Shown one piece after another: positions 7,601 to 16,446 of a DNA stretch of 64,000 nucleotides (position 1 is the first letter of the stretch; every line of letters begins with the position of its first letter). The translations under genes were made by a program, and so were the position numbers. Under the pieces are notes generated by a model, which was given only the letters and a program-made list of their open reading frames with translations, made no database searches and was not told where the DNA came from. This DNA comes from Candidatus Thorarchaeota archaeon (GTDB taxonomy: Archaea > Asgardarchaeota > Thorarchaeia > Thorarchaeales > Thorarchaeaceae). The stretch lies in the NCBI GenBank assembly GCA_016933575.1, contig JAFGAR010000040.1, positions 62,001 to 126,000 of the forward strand, written 5' to 3'.

Positions 7601-10600
7601 ATGAGTGATGACACATTAAGTAAATCAATGCCGGTGCTCCGGCAGAGTCTTGGCCTCACAGAGGCTGAGGCAACAACAATCGTACCAATCTACTTGGGTG
7701 GTAATATGACAGCTGGAGGCGTATCTCTCCTGACAGGCGAGAAACTAACCACTGTCACTAAGACCCTGAGTCGTCTTGTTGAGAAAGGATTGGTCAAGGA
7801 AATTCCTGGAATTGTACCAGTATATCGCGCTTTGGCTCCAAGCCTTGCTCTATCAGGTACTTTGAGTGAATCTCTAAAGGAAGTAACAAGCCTTGTTAAT
7901 GAATCCGAAAAGATTCTATTAACCCGGATAACCCAAACTGATGAAGCTATCGAAAAGACAATTGATTCACAGAATAAGACCATCAATGAAATTAGGACTT
8001 CTCTTACTTCTTATGAAGAAAACATCCTTAATCTTGTAAAGAGTCAGATCGAACAGGTTGTATCAACAACAACAAACACAATGACGAGTTTCTCTGATGA
8101 GATTGAGCAGGCAATGATTGGACTGGATACCATCTTAGATGAAAATCTAGGCTCCAAATTGCTAGAGCTTCAAGGAGAAATCGACAAGGCACAACTAGCC
8201 TTAGAGAAAGATATGAAGACTACTGTTCGAGATTTCGATAAATGGTTGAAACCTGAGAGAAAGAGCACATTTAACTCGATAACTGAATTCGGGACTAAAT
8301 CTGGCTCAATTGTCGCGTCTGCGAAGGCTACTGTAACAAAAGCGCTCTCAAAGTCTTCTGAGTCGATTCATGCTCTAGCGCGTGATATATCTGAGCATCT
8401 CACATCCTTAGCATCAACAGCTTCTGATGAAGGTCTCGCAGTACTCAATGAAGTCTCAAAGGAAATCTCTCAATTATTGAATAATCTCGATGGTGAATTA
8501 AGTCAAGCTTACCTGACAGGGCAGGAGTCACTCAAGGAAGTCATCACTCAAGCACGATCTATTTCAAAGGAATATGGTGAGTTTGCTAAGAACCGAATTG
8601 GCGACGCTGTAGAGATTGCAGACTCTGTATGCAACGTTGTAGAAGATTGGAAAAATGAGGTTTCTGGATTTATGGAGGTTGCATCCCAGTCCGTAACATC
8701 CCAACTCAACCAAGTTGCATCAACTGATGCCAAATATCTTGAAGCGACAAAGACTGCACTTACCCTACATATTGACAAAGTCAATGGCGTATTAAGTGAT
8801 GAATATGGACAACTCATCTCTCTTACAACAGTACTTGGGAACGAGTGTGAGAACTCTCTTGCTGAAAATCGTACATTAGTACTCGAACTTCTTCAGGCTC
8901 AAATTGATAGTGAGCAAACATCATGTGAATCTGCTCAGACGCAACTTGATTCTGCATTGAATCAATGGGTGGGTGATACTGTTGTGTTGATTGAGAAGAG
9001 ATTGAAGGAGACATCAGCTGATGTGTCTAGTATCTTAGGTACTGAAATTTCTGAATTGAATTCTATCTCGGATACTATGAATAGTCGACTGAAATCTGCC
9101 TTCAATTCGGTCATTAAAAGCACATCTACTAAGAATGAGTCTCTAATTACATCCTTAAAACAGACAACCCATGACTTTGAAGCAAATATTGGTTCAAGAC
9201 TTGAGGAACTAATCTCCAGTTTCACAACCGCAACAGAAAATCAGGTCAGAGAGTCGAAGGAGCTATATGAGGGACTGAGAAATAGACTTGATCAACGCAT
9301 GTCACAAAGTGTGAATGCAATCAGTACACAGTCAGAACGCATTCAGAAAGAGATTGGCAATATCATCACAGAGCAAAACGATCGAATAGAACAACATACT
9401 CTGGTCATAAGAAACGAATTTCATTCACGTCTTGAGGAGATCACTACGCAGTTCATAAGTCTCACGCAAGGTCTCGAAGCCACTTTCAATGGATTACTCT
9501 CAGCACAGACAGTCGAAGCACGTGATATCATTGCATCTGCACATTCAGAATTTCGTAACTCATTGAAAAACGAGGTTGCACACCTCAAAGATGATTCTGT
9601 GAAGTTACAACAAGAATATTCAGCTGAACTTGTTCTTAAAGTTGAAGAGGTCGCTTCCTCAGTTTCCTCTGCTAAGAAGACTCTAGAAGAATTATTAGTT
9701 GATAAACGGACAGAGATTTCAGAGAATATGCAGAAGACCCTTACAGATCTTGAGTCTATTATCCGCAGTACTGAAGAGAGTCTGCGTGATATAGAATCAG
9801 GTACTGTTAAGCAGTTCATTGAAAACATGGAACAAGTATCCCAAGAGTTCAATGTAACTGTTGAGGGAGCGAGTGCAAACATCTCAGAACGTCTGGACAA
9901 TATCCGTGCACTGACTGCTTCGTCTCTTGAGAAAAGTGTAATTAATGCAAAGAAGATAGCTGACGAGTTCGTTCAAGAACAGAAGAATCAGAAACAACGA
10001 TTCCTCGCTGATACTAGTAAAAAGATGAACCGGTTATCTACCAAGAGCGTTAAAGATTCTGCAGGAAAGATTGAAGCATTTCAGACTGAACTTTCTGAAC
10101 GTCAGACAATTGGTGTCAAAGATCGAAGTACAGCAAAGGAGGATGTTCTAGCTGCTGTTGAAACAAGACGTGCTGAAGTGGCCAATGCGTTTGATGCTGC
10201 AGCGACATGGGTCGATTCATCGGTAGCGAATGTAGCAACTTCTCTTGATGCTTTTGGTACTAAGTTGAAGAATGAACTTACCATCATGCAGAAAGGATTG
10301 CAGAAATCAGCTAACGAAGCATCCACAGCCATAGAGGAACGCGGCGATTCAGATATGGATATCTTTGAAGAAATGGTGATTACTCTGCTTCAGAATGCCG
10401 AATCACTCGTAACTGCACGACTAAACGATTTCGGTGATAGTGCTGCTGATGCATTATCCGAAAGTAACGATTCATTTACATCGCTACCAACAAAGATTGG
10501 AGACGATTTAGCTAAATTGGAATCATTAATCTCTGAAAAGACATCGAAGGATTACAGTTCCATTTCTGGTGACTTAGCAACATCCTTCACCGAGTTTATC

Positions 10601-11494
10601 AGAAATGCTGAATCTGCATCTGAGGACTTGAAACAACTAGTTGAGAACATCTCAGTCAATATCACAGAGAAACGTGATGAAATAGTAGAACAGGCAAAAA
10701 GAAATGCAGAACTATCGAATCAACATGCGTCTCGCAAGTTCGAATCAATCGGTTTAGAGTTGAAGACCCAACTCAGCACAGATACGTCTCGGCTCCTTGA
10801 GAATGCTAGGTCTACATTTTCTGCAAAGAACCTTGAGATTAATGATACAGTTACAAAGGTGACGAACACAATCAATGAGGAAACCTCTAGTTTCAAACAG
10901 AAACGAACTGAGGCTTTATCTCAATTTGGCGAGCAGAGCGAGAAAGCACTCAAACGTTGGTCTAGTGAACAAAAAGACCAGATGAATGCACTGAAGACTA
11001 AGATTCTTGAAACAATTAATGGCGTCACAGAGCAGACTCAATCAACAATCAGTATGTTGGATGCTATCCACAGTATCACTGATTCTATGATCCGAGAACC
11101 TTCGAAGAGAACATGGTATCTCTCAGGCACTGAGGAAATCTATGCTCACATAGTGGACATGGCAAATAGAGCTGAGGAATCTATTGTCATCTCACTTATT
11201 GACATTGCATCTATCGACCTCAAGAAGCTTGGTAAGGTGAAACAAGCAAAGCGTCGCGTGCTAATTGTTCCTGAAAGTGAAGACCCTGATCCTGCTCTCG
11301 AAACATTGGATGGTTGGCGAATATGGCAAACTAAGAATCCAATGCTCTTATCAATTGCAGATGATAAAGAGCTCTTAGTAGGCGGTGCAACTGACTCAAA
11401 GGACCTAGTAGCTCTGATATCTGAACATGATACATATCTTCGTCTATACCATGATGTTATAGGCCCTCGTTTGGTCAAGAGTAGAGTGACTTGA
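7601..11494 (+). CDS. Giant TrmB-like protein with about 1000-residue coiled-coil insert
   Basis: Residues about 10-75 form a TrmB-type winged helix (LGLTEAEATTIVPIYLGG ... LVEKGLVKEIPGIVPVYRAL). The last 130 residues match the effector-binding, PLD-like half of TrmB regulators (WYLSGTEEIYAHIVDMANRA ... ISLIDIA). TrmB proteins are usually 250-350 residues; here the linker has expanded to about 1000 residues of Ser/Thr/Glu/Lys-rich coiled coil with no Walker motif, HAMP domain or membrane helix. The ATG at 7601 is preferred over 7592 because GGTGGG is then 9 nt upstream. It probably binds DNA or a sugar-like ligand at its ends and may bridge distant sites. It ends one base before the convergent acetyltransferase gene. 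Confidence 0.8.
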   Translation: MSDDTLSKSMPVLRQSLGLTEAEATTIVPIYLGGNMTAGGVSLLTGEKLTTVTKTLSRLVEKGLVKEIPGIVPVYRALAPSLALSGTLSESLKEVTSLVNESEKILLTRITQTDEAIEKTIDSQNKTINEIRTSLTSYEENILNLVKSQIEQVVSTTTNTMTSFSDEIEQAMIGLDTILDENLGSKLLELQGEIDKAQLALEKDMKTTVRDFDKWLKPERKSTFNSITEFGTKSGSIVASAKATVTKALSKSSESIHALARDISEHLTSLASTASDEGLAVLNEVSKEISQLLNNLDGELSQAYLTGQESLKEVITQARSISKEYGEFAKNRIGDAVEIADSVCNVVEDWKNEVSGFMEVASQSVTSQLNQVASTDAKYLEATKTALTLHIDKVNGVLSDEYGQLISLTTVLGNECENSLAENRTLVLELLQAQIDSEQTSCESAQTQLDSALNQWVGDTVVLIEKRLKETSADVSSILGTEISELNSISDTMNSRLKSAFNSVIKSTSTKNESLITSLKQTTHDFEANIGSRLEELISSFTTATENQVRESKELYEGLRNRLDQRMSQSVNAISTQSERIQKEIGNIITEQNDRIEQHTLVIRNEFHSRLEEITTQFISLTQGLEATFNGLLSAQTVEARDIIASAHSEFRNSLKNEVAHLKDDSVKLQQEYSAELVLKVEEVASSVSSAKKTLEELLVDKRTEISENMQKTLTDLESIIRSTEESLRDIESGTVKQFIENMEQVSQEFNVTVEGASANISERLDNIRALTASSLEKSVINAKKIADEFVQEQKNQKQRFLADTSKKMNRLSTKSVKDSAGKIEAFQTELSERQTIGVKDRSTAKEDVLAAVETRRAEVANAFDAAATWVDSSVANVATSLDAFGTKLKNELTIMQKGLQKSANEASTAIEERGDSDMDIFEEMVITLLQNAESLVTARLNDFGDSAADALSESNDSFTSLPTKIGDDLAKLESLISEKTSKDYSSISGDLATSFTEFIRNAESASEDLKQLVENISVNITEKRDEIVEQAKRNAELSNQHASRKFESIGLELKTQLSTDTSRLLENARSTFSAKNLEINDTVTKVTNTINEETSSFKQKRTEALSQFGEQSEKALKRWSSEQKDQMNALKTKILETINGVTEQTQSTISMLDAIHSITDSMIREPSKRTWYLSGTEEIYAHIVDMANRAEESIVISLIDIASIDLKKLGKVKQAKRRVLIVPESEDPDPALETLDGWRIWQTKNPMLLSIADDKELLVGGATDSKDLVALISEHDTYLRLYHDVIGPRLVKSRVT

Positions 11495-11965
11495 TTAAAA
11501 ATCGATAGCATAGATGATAGCGTCTTCGTCGTCGTAGTAACCTACGCTTCTATCGACAGCTATCATCCCTACCTTTTCATAGAGATGTCTAGCTCCTTTA
11601 TTGCTCTCTCTCACTTCGAGATCACAGGTCTCTATTCCTGATTGTTTCATATGTTTGAAAGCAAATTCTAGCAGAGAAAGTCCATTTCCTCTATTTCTTT
11701 GATCAGAAGCCACAGCAAGGTTCAAGATATGTGCGTGTTGGTATTCAGAACATTCATCCCATACAATATACCCAACGATTCTCTTCTCACTTGCTATTAC
11801 AATCATAAATACAGTAACAAATTCATCTACTTGGTAAATTCCTTTTTTCGAAATAATTTCGTGAAAGATATTCTGGCTCCATGGTGTCGAGAAGCAATTT
11901 CGTTCTAATGTCATAATATGACTAATATCGCTCAATATTGGTTGACGAAATCCATGGACTATCAT
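11495..11965 (-). CDS. rimI: GNAT N-acetyltransferase, RimI-like
   Basis: A GNAT-fold enzyme that transfers acetyl from acetyl-CoA, most likely to protein N-termini (archaeal RimI/Ard1 type). It has the N-terminal CFSTPWSQNIF segment seen in RimI, the strand LNLAVASDQRNRGNG ending in the acetyl-CoA pyrophosphate loop (Q/RxxGxG), and the C-terminal EVRESNKGARHLYEKVGM motif. Length (156 aa) is normal. It is convergent with the giant TrmB-like gene with no gap. The gene symbol is by family; the substrate could differ. Confidence 0.82.
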   Translation of the reverse strand: MIVHGFRQPILSDISHIMTLERNCFSTPWSQNIFHEIISKKGIYQVDEFVTVFMIVIASEKRIVGYIVWDECSEYQHAHILNLAVASDQRNRGNGLSLLEFAFKHMKQSGIETCDLEVRESNKGARHLYEKVGMIAVDRSVGYYDDEDAIIYAIDF

Positions 11966-11984
11966 TTGTCAATGCCCCGTCATT

Positions 11985-12350
11985 CTATATATCATTGTCC
12001 AGTCCATCACCTTGGAGGATTATTTCTCCACAGTATGGACAGAAAGATGAATCATCTGGTATTGCTTCAAAGCAGTAATCGCATCTTCTTGAATATAGAA
12101 CCTGTTCGTTTCTACTTCTACTACAACTGATAAGCGGATAGAGCGCAAAAGATACGAATAATACTGTGAATAGTAAAATGAAAAGGAGACCGGATGGTTC
12201 AGAAGCACTAAAGAAGAAGAAAGGGAAGATATAGAATAGTCCTCCTTCTGTTGAAGAAGTCACAGCTATAATGAAGGCTCCCGATATCACAAGCAGAAAT
12301 CCCAAAATCAGAGTATTTTGTGAACCTTTCACAGGAGTCCAACTCCTCAT
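11985..12350 (-). CDS. Membrane protein with C-terminal zinc ribbon
   Basis: Not assigned to a named family. Two or three hydrophobic helices (about residues 14-32, 38-50 and 55-75) are followed by a cytosolic zinc ribbon, CDYCFEAIPDDSSFCPYCGE, whose two CxxC pairs are typical of archaeal membrane-anchored zinc ribbons. The ribbon is probably structural or protein-binding. It is minus-strand, 7 nt downstream of the DUF59 gene, so likely in one operon with it and the RimI-like gene. Confidence 0.7.
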   Translation of the reverse strand: MRSWTPVKGSQNTLILGFLLVISGAFIIAVTSSTEGGLFYIFPFFFFSASEPSGLLFILLFTVLFVSFALYPLISCSRSRNEQVLYSRRCDYCFEAIPDDSSFCPYCGEIILQGDGLDNDI

Positions 12351-12357
12351 TTGACTT

Positions 12358-12717
12358 CTACATCATTCCACGACTCTTCATCTGCTCTACGATACTGTGA
12401 TACTTCTGATTGTCACTAATCATATCATTGACTTGAGCCTCTAATGAATGCGAACCCGGCAAAACAAGGACTTCGATCTTTTTGTCAGGATATACCGATT
12501 CTAGTCTATTCCGAATTAAGACTCCAATCAAACCACCCATAGGACAATAGGGAACTGTGGGCTTGAACTGGACTTTGATCGTATCGCCTTCTATTTCGAT
12601 GTAGTCTTCTTGAACAATTGACATCTGTGGATCTGTAATTGATATTGGATGTTCTGGATCCATTACTGGTTCGAGTGCTTTGAAGACTTCTCCAATTGTT
12701 GCCAAATTAATCGCCAA
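12358..12717 (-). CDS. MIP18/DUF59 family Fe-S assembly protein
   Basis: A 119-residue MIP18-family (DUF59, SufT/PaaD-like) protein. It has the usual N-terminal helix (GEVFKALEPVMDPEHPISI), then strands carrying the family Cys region, here TVPYCPMGGLIGVLIRNRLE, and the C-terminal helix. Members assist Fe-S cluster delivery to target proteins in the cytosol, and archaeal homologues correspond to the eukaryotic CIA factor MIP18. It is the first gene of a minus-strand run with the zinc-ribbon membrane protein and RimI-like enzyme. The substrate here is unknown. Confidence 0.8.
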   Translation of the reverse strand: MAINLATIGEVFKALEPVMDPEHPISITDPQMSIVQEDYIEIEGDTIKVQFKPTVPYCPMGGLIGVLIRNRLESVYPDKKIEVLVLPGSHSLEAQVNDMISDNQKYHSIVEQMKSRGMM

Positions 12718-12895
12718 GAAGATGCCCCTTTCAAGTCTGCTTAATAATCTATGGCTTCTACTATTTCATTGACCATTTTCTCTCGAAATAGATGGCTACA
12801 CAAGGTATATCTAGCAAAGCACTCCATTGAATTTTAATTCACTAAATAGAACTTAGACTAATTGGCTGGTTAGCTGCTCTGGAGATAAGGAAATC

Positions 12896-13351
12896 ATGGC
12901 TCCTGCAAAAAAGAAAACTACCACACCAAGAAAGAAGTATCTGTTTAAAATCACAGTTGTTGGACCTGATGATAGACTGTTGGAACAGGTTCTCTCTACC
13001 TTCGACCCCGTCGTTGCAGTTGATGGAATTCGAATAGGTTCAACTGAAGTCGATCTTGACTCGTCAGAGATACATGCAGTCTTTATGTCGCCCCGTCATT
13101 CAGCATTAGATATACTCCTGGCTCTCACATACAAAGGGGCAAGTGCAGCTATCATTGTTCTCAGAGAATCTGATCCTGAGATAGAAACTATCTACAGAAA
13201 TGAAATTCGTGAGAATCTAGGTTCAGGCATACCAACGCGTGTAGTAACAATAGGCAGCACTCTTGATGATTACAAGATTAATGAGATACAGCACACATTT
13301 GATGATGTCATCTCTGAGATACTGGCAATGAAAACAAAAAAGGGGTCATAG
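12896..13351 (+). CDS. Degenerate Ras-like GTPase fold (pseudo-GTPase)
   Basis: After a basic tail (MAPAKKKTTTPRKK) the protein follows the layout of a Ras/Rab domain: first strand and loop YLFKITVVGPDDRLLEQVL where a G1 P-loop would be, a beta hairpin IGSTEVDLDSSEIHAVFMSP in place of the switch/G3 region, then LTYKGASAAIIVLRESD, closely like the YRGADGAILVYD strand of Rab proteins, and IPTRVVTIGS at the G4 position. The GxxxxGK[ST], DxxG and NKxD residues are all missing, so nucleotide binding is unlikely. It lies 48 nt before the acidic protein gene and may partner it. Confidence 0.6.
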   Translation: MAPAKKKTTTPRKKYLFKITVVGPDDRLLEQVLSTFDPVVAVDGIRIGSTEVDLDSSEIHAVFMSPRHSALDILLALTYKGASAAIIVLRESDPEIETIYRNEIRENLGSGIPTRVVTIGSTLDDYKINEIQHTFDDVISEILAMKTKKGS

Positions 13352-13399
13352 TACAAACCTTTTTTTCAATTCCAAACTCCAAAAACTCGGTGTTCTACA

Positions 13400-14491
13400 G
13401 TGAGTTCTGAAAATCCCGAAAATAAGAAACCCGATGAATATTGGATGGGCGTACGAGATGCGCTGAGAATGGTTGATAGTTTCAATAAATGGGCACAACG
13501 CAATCCTGGTAGAGCAAAGAGTCTCGAGGATTTCATACATGATGGACTCATTGCAGCAGCTAAGCGGTGTGAATCATGCCTCCGTGAGAAACTTGGTCTA
13601 AGTTTTGTTGAGGATTCAGATGATGTGGAAGAAGTTACCATACCCGTTGAATCTAGCACCTTTATGGGAGAAGAAGAAATTATACCTGAGTTCGAATCTA
13701 CTCCTGAGATTGAATTTAGCCATTCATCCGAGGATATTCCTGAACCCCCTGATGAAGTATCTGTACCTCTGGAAAGTTCTGTATCTGTATCAGAAGCTGA
13801 GTCACCTATTGATTATGAAGATGAATTGGTTTCTCTTGATAATGTTGGAAGACTAGAAGATGATTCTATGAACGATCTAGATATAACAGGTCCTCCACGT
13901 GATTTCACGAGTGATTTTAGACTTGTAGAACCTAAACCTCTGGTAGTAGATGAAGAAGAACCAGAAACACAGACTCTCCATCAAATAGAAACCCCTGATG
14001 ATATTCTGTTAGATGAATCTGATGACCTTGATGAATCCGAGGAATTTCTTGATGAAGTGACACGCGATAACCTCGAAGAAGAAACAACATCCGAAGTAGA
14101 ACCTGAAGAAAGTCATGAAAAAACTTCGTTTACATGGTCCGATTATGAGGCTGCTGTGACACCAGTAGTAGAACCTGAACCTGCGGATGTTGAGGAAGAG
14201 GAACCAAGTCTTGAAGAGGAAGCATTTCATGAATCACCAGAAACTACAGAAGATTCTGAATCTACAGAACCACCCAAGGTCTGGACTCCCTATGACGAAC
14301 CATCTCTCCCTGAAGAAGATGTCTTTGAGGATGAGGATGATCTCCAAGATGCAGAAGTAGCTGAAAATGATGAATCTGATAGCTCTTCAGAGCCAATCAT
14401 TGAACCTCCAGCACCTCCGCCACCCCCGGAGAGCGAGGAAGATGAGGAAGAACGCCGCCGACGGGCTCGAAGGCTATTCTTTGGAGCTTAG
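13400..14491 (+). CDS. Acidic, largely disordered protein with Arg-rich tail
   Basis: Not recognised. Residues 1-75 form a small helical domain (YWMGVRDALRMVDSFNKWAQ ... AAKRCESCLREKLGL, with a CxxC). About 270 residues of Glu/Asp/Ser/Pro-rich low complexity follow, then a proline run and a basic C-terminal tag EERRRRARRLFFGA. The shape resembles a tether with interaction motifs at both ends. A GTG start is used. It follows the pseudo-GTPase by 48 nt and overlaps the convergent E1-like gene by 4 nt. Neighbouring ORFs in other frames are composition artefacts. Confidence 0.6.
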   Translation: MSSENPENKKPDEYWMGVRDALRMVDSFNKWAQRNPGRAKSLEDFIHDGLIAAAKRCESCLREKLGLSFVEDSDDVEEVTIPVESSTFMGEEEIIPEFESTPEIEFSHSSEDIPEPPDEVSVPLESSVSVSEAESPIDYEDELVSLDNVGRLEDDSMNDLDITGPPRDFTSDFRLVEPKPLVVDEEEPETQTLHQIETPDDILLDESDDLDESEEFLDEVTRDNLEEETTSEVEPEESHEKTSFTWSDYEAAVTPVVEPEPADVEEEEPSLEEEAFHESPETTEDSESTEPPKVWTPYDEPSLPEEDVFEDEDDLQDAEVAENDESDSSSEPIIEPPAPPPPPESEEDEEERRRRARRLFFGA

Positions 14492-15570
14492 TCTGGTTGT
14501 CCTAAAATTTCCTCGTAGAACTGAATGGCACTCTCGGGAGTACTAGCTCCCTTTATTATTGCACTACCTGTAGGCATTAGAGTGATCTTTTCTCCTGAAG
14601 GCTTTTCAACTATCAAATATCGTTTCGCCAATTTGTGGGAGTATGATTTCTTCAGCTTAGTTGATATCTGCTTGAGGTCAATTGACAATATAGTATGTGG
14701 CGAGATATTGTAGCTTTCAGAGCATAGATGGGTGATTACAAGATCTTGCTGTTCCTCTTCTACTGTACCAACTGGTTTTGAACACACAGGACAATCACTC
14801 ACTTTCCCTACGTCAAAGAAATCGAAACTGAGAAACGACGAGTCAATTGTCATCAGTCGATTTGCTAGTTGAGTCTGATGCCCTGTAGCTAAAAGAATTG
14901 CTTCATTGACCTCTATAGAAGATGCCAGATGCAGAAGGACCGGAGAAACGCCTACTCGTGCGCAGGTATTTTCTGGATTGTCATCTGCGTTTCCCATTAC
15001 ACACTGCAAGCACCCAGTCTGTCCAGGGATGAAAGTCGAAAGGTTAGCATAGTGCTCGATAGCACCAGCAAATATGTAGGGAATATCCAGTTCAAGACTT
15101 GCTCTATTCACTGCTCTGCGTGTTCTAAAAGAGTCCAATCCATCCAGAATTATATCAGACCCACGTAAAAGGTCGCTTGCATTTCCTTCTCCTATTGAGA
15201 TGACCCTGGGTTCAAATTTCACCTCAGGATTCATAGCAGCAAGGTTTGTTGCTGCAATCTCTGCTTTTGGTTTACCAATATCTTCTGTGTTGTAGACAGT
15301 CTGTCTTTGGATATTCGATAATTCCACCACATCTCTGTCAATAATTCGAATGGTTCCAAAACCAATTGCTGTGAGAAGGCGTAGTGCAGGACTTCCAAGG
15401 CCTCCAGCACCTACTACTGCCACAGTTGTTTTTATAATTGACTCCATATCGTTTTCACTGAAGTCCCTTAGAGCCAACATTCGGGAGTATCGCTCCCTTT
15501 GATTCTTTGTTAGTGTCATCCCACGATAAATAGACACAATGCACTCACTTAAAGCCTTGGACATCATCAT
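14488..15570 (-). CDS. E1-like ThiF/MoeB/HesA adenylyltransferase
   Basis: Activates the C-terminus of a ubiquitin-like or sulfur-carrier protein by adenylation. The ATP-binding Rossmann motif VVGAGGLGSPALRLLTAIG, the DRDVVELSNIQRQTVY segment, two zinc-binding Cys pairs (CLQC and CPVC) and a Cys after the zinc region (NTCARVGVSPVL) are present. The remaining 90 C-terminal residues form an extra small domain ending SAIQFYEEILGQ. Start: the ATG cluster at 15570-15564 follows AGGGG, but MTLTKNQRERYSRM at 15519 is where the family usually begins. No ubiquitin-like partner is seen nearby. Confidence 0.85.
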   Translation of the reverse strand: MMMSKALSECIVSIYRGMTLTKNQRERYSRMLALRDFSENDMESIIKTTVAVVGAGGLGSPALRLLTAIGFGTIRIIDRDVVELSNIQRQTVYNTEDIGKPKAEIAATNLAAMNPEVKFEPRVISIGEGNASDLLRGSDIILDGLDSFRTRRAVNRASLELDIPYIFAGAIEHYANLSTFIPGQTGCLQCVMGNADDNPENTCARVGVSPVLLHLASSIEVNEAILLATGHQTQLANRLMTIDSSFLSFDFFDVGKVSDCPVCSKPVGTVEEEQQDLVITHLCSESYNISPHTILSIDLKQISTKLKKSYSHKLAKRYLIVEKPSGEKITLMPTGSAIIKGASTPESAIQFYEEILGQPD

Positions 15571-15579
15571 CCCCTAGAT

Positions 15580-16404
15580 ATGGAGTACACATCAGAGGTT
15601 GCTATAGGACTTCGTAAAACTGTGAGTGAATCTTTGGATGCAGCTCTTTCAAAGCTCTCCAAAAGACTAGATATTCCAACGTCAATCTCACAAGTCCTAA
15701 TCAAGCCATCAATCTATGATCCTACCCTCGTCGGAAATACCGACGTCAATCTGGTAAGAGCTGTCATTAGCAAGTTCACTAACCTCGGACCCGTGTTTGT
15801 TGTAGAGAGTGATAATCCTGTTAGGACAACACATTTTGCTTTTGAAAAATGCGGATACACATCCTTGGTCTCAGCAGATGTATCATTAGTCAACCTATCC
15901 GAAATACCGACCTCGAGTGTCAAGATGCCTGGTTATTGTTTCAATGAACACGAAATGCCTACACTGCTATCTCAATCGAACTTCTTCATCAACATTCCCA
16001 CAGTAAAACTTGAACCCAATATCTGTACTATAGGTGGTGGCGTTAAGAATCTCTTTGGTCTTCTTCCAGAGAAAGACAAACGTCATTATCACTCCAATAT
16101 AGATACAGTCCTACTTGATCTTCTATCGGTATACCAACCGCATCTCACAATCGTTGACATGTCAACTCTGGTGATCGGAGACCGAGAAAATGCGAAGACC
16201 AAACACATCGGTGCTGTCATTGTGGGAACCGATTCAATAGCTGTAGATTCTTTTTGTGCTAGTTTAATGGATATAGATCCACTGAAGATTGCACACCTAA
16301 AACGTGCGTATGAACTTGGTCTTGGTGAGGCAATTTTAGATAGAATACGAATAAGTGGTACAGAAACGCAAATTGAACGATTATTCGAGCTTTGCAGAGT
16401 TTGA
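15580..16404 (+). CDS. DUF362 domain protein
   Basis: A DUF362-family protein: VLIKPSIYDPT, FVVESDNP, the central block FFINIPTVKLEPNICTIGGG followed by VKNLFGLLPEKDKRHYHSNI, and VGTDSIAVDSFCASLM match the family layout. Many members carry a ferredoxin domain; this one has none. The biochemical role of the family is not settled, so no reaction is assigned. It is divergent from the E1-like gene with only 9 nt between them, so their promoters overlap the opposite coding ends. It precedes the aminotransferase gene. Confidence 0.75.
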   Translation: MEYTSEVAIGLRKTVSESLDAALSKLSKRLDIPTSISQVLIKPSIYDPTLVGNTDVNLVRAVISKFTNLGPVFVVESDNPVRTTHFAFEKCGYTSLVSADVSLVNLSEIPTSSVKMPGYCFNEHEMPTLLSQSNFFINIPTVKLEPNICTIGGGVKNLFGLLPEKDKRHYHSNIDTVLLDLLSVYQPHLTIVDMSTLVIGDRENAKTKHIGAVIVGTDSIAVDSFCASLMDIDPLKIAHLKRAYELGLGEAILDRIRISGTETQIERLFELCRV

Positions 16405-16418
16405 CAGAACGGAATGCA

Positions 16419-16437
16419 TTTATTTAGATAAATATAA
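16419..16437 (+). promoter_or_regulatory. TATA-like promoter of aminotransferase gene
   Basis: TTTATTTAGATAAATATAA is a strong AT-rich TATA candidate. An archaeal start site about 25 bp downstream would fall near 16455, giving a short-leader mRNA and supporting an ATG start at 16462 or later. Confidence 0.35.
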
Positions 16438-16446
16438 CCAGCGAAA

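Noticed and set aside
9421-9900. 159-aa minus-strand ORF inside the giant TrmB-like gene
   Set aside because: Shadow of a Ser/Glu-rich coding sequence read on the other strand; Ser/Arg-rich composition with no domain.
7601-11494. SMC/Rad50-like or chemoreceptor identity for the giant coiled-coil protein
   Set aside because: No Walker A/B or signature motif, no transmembrane or HAMP segment; the ends instead match TrmB.
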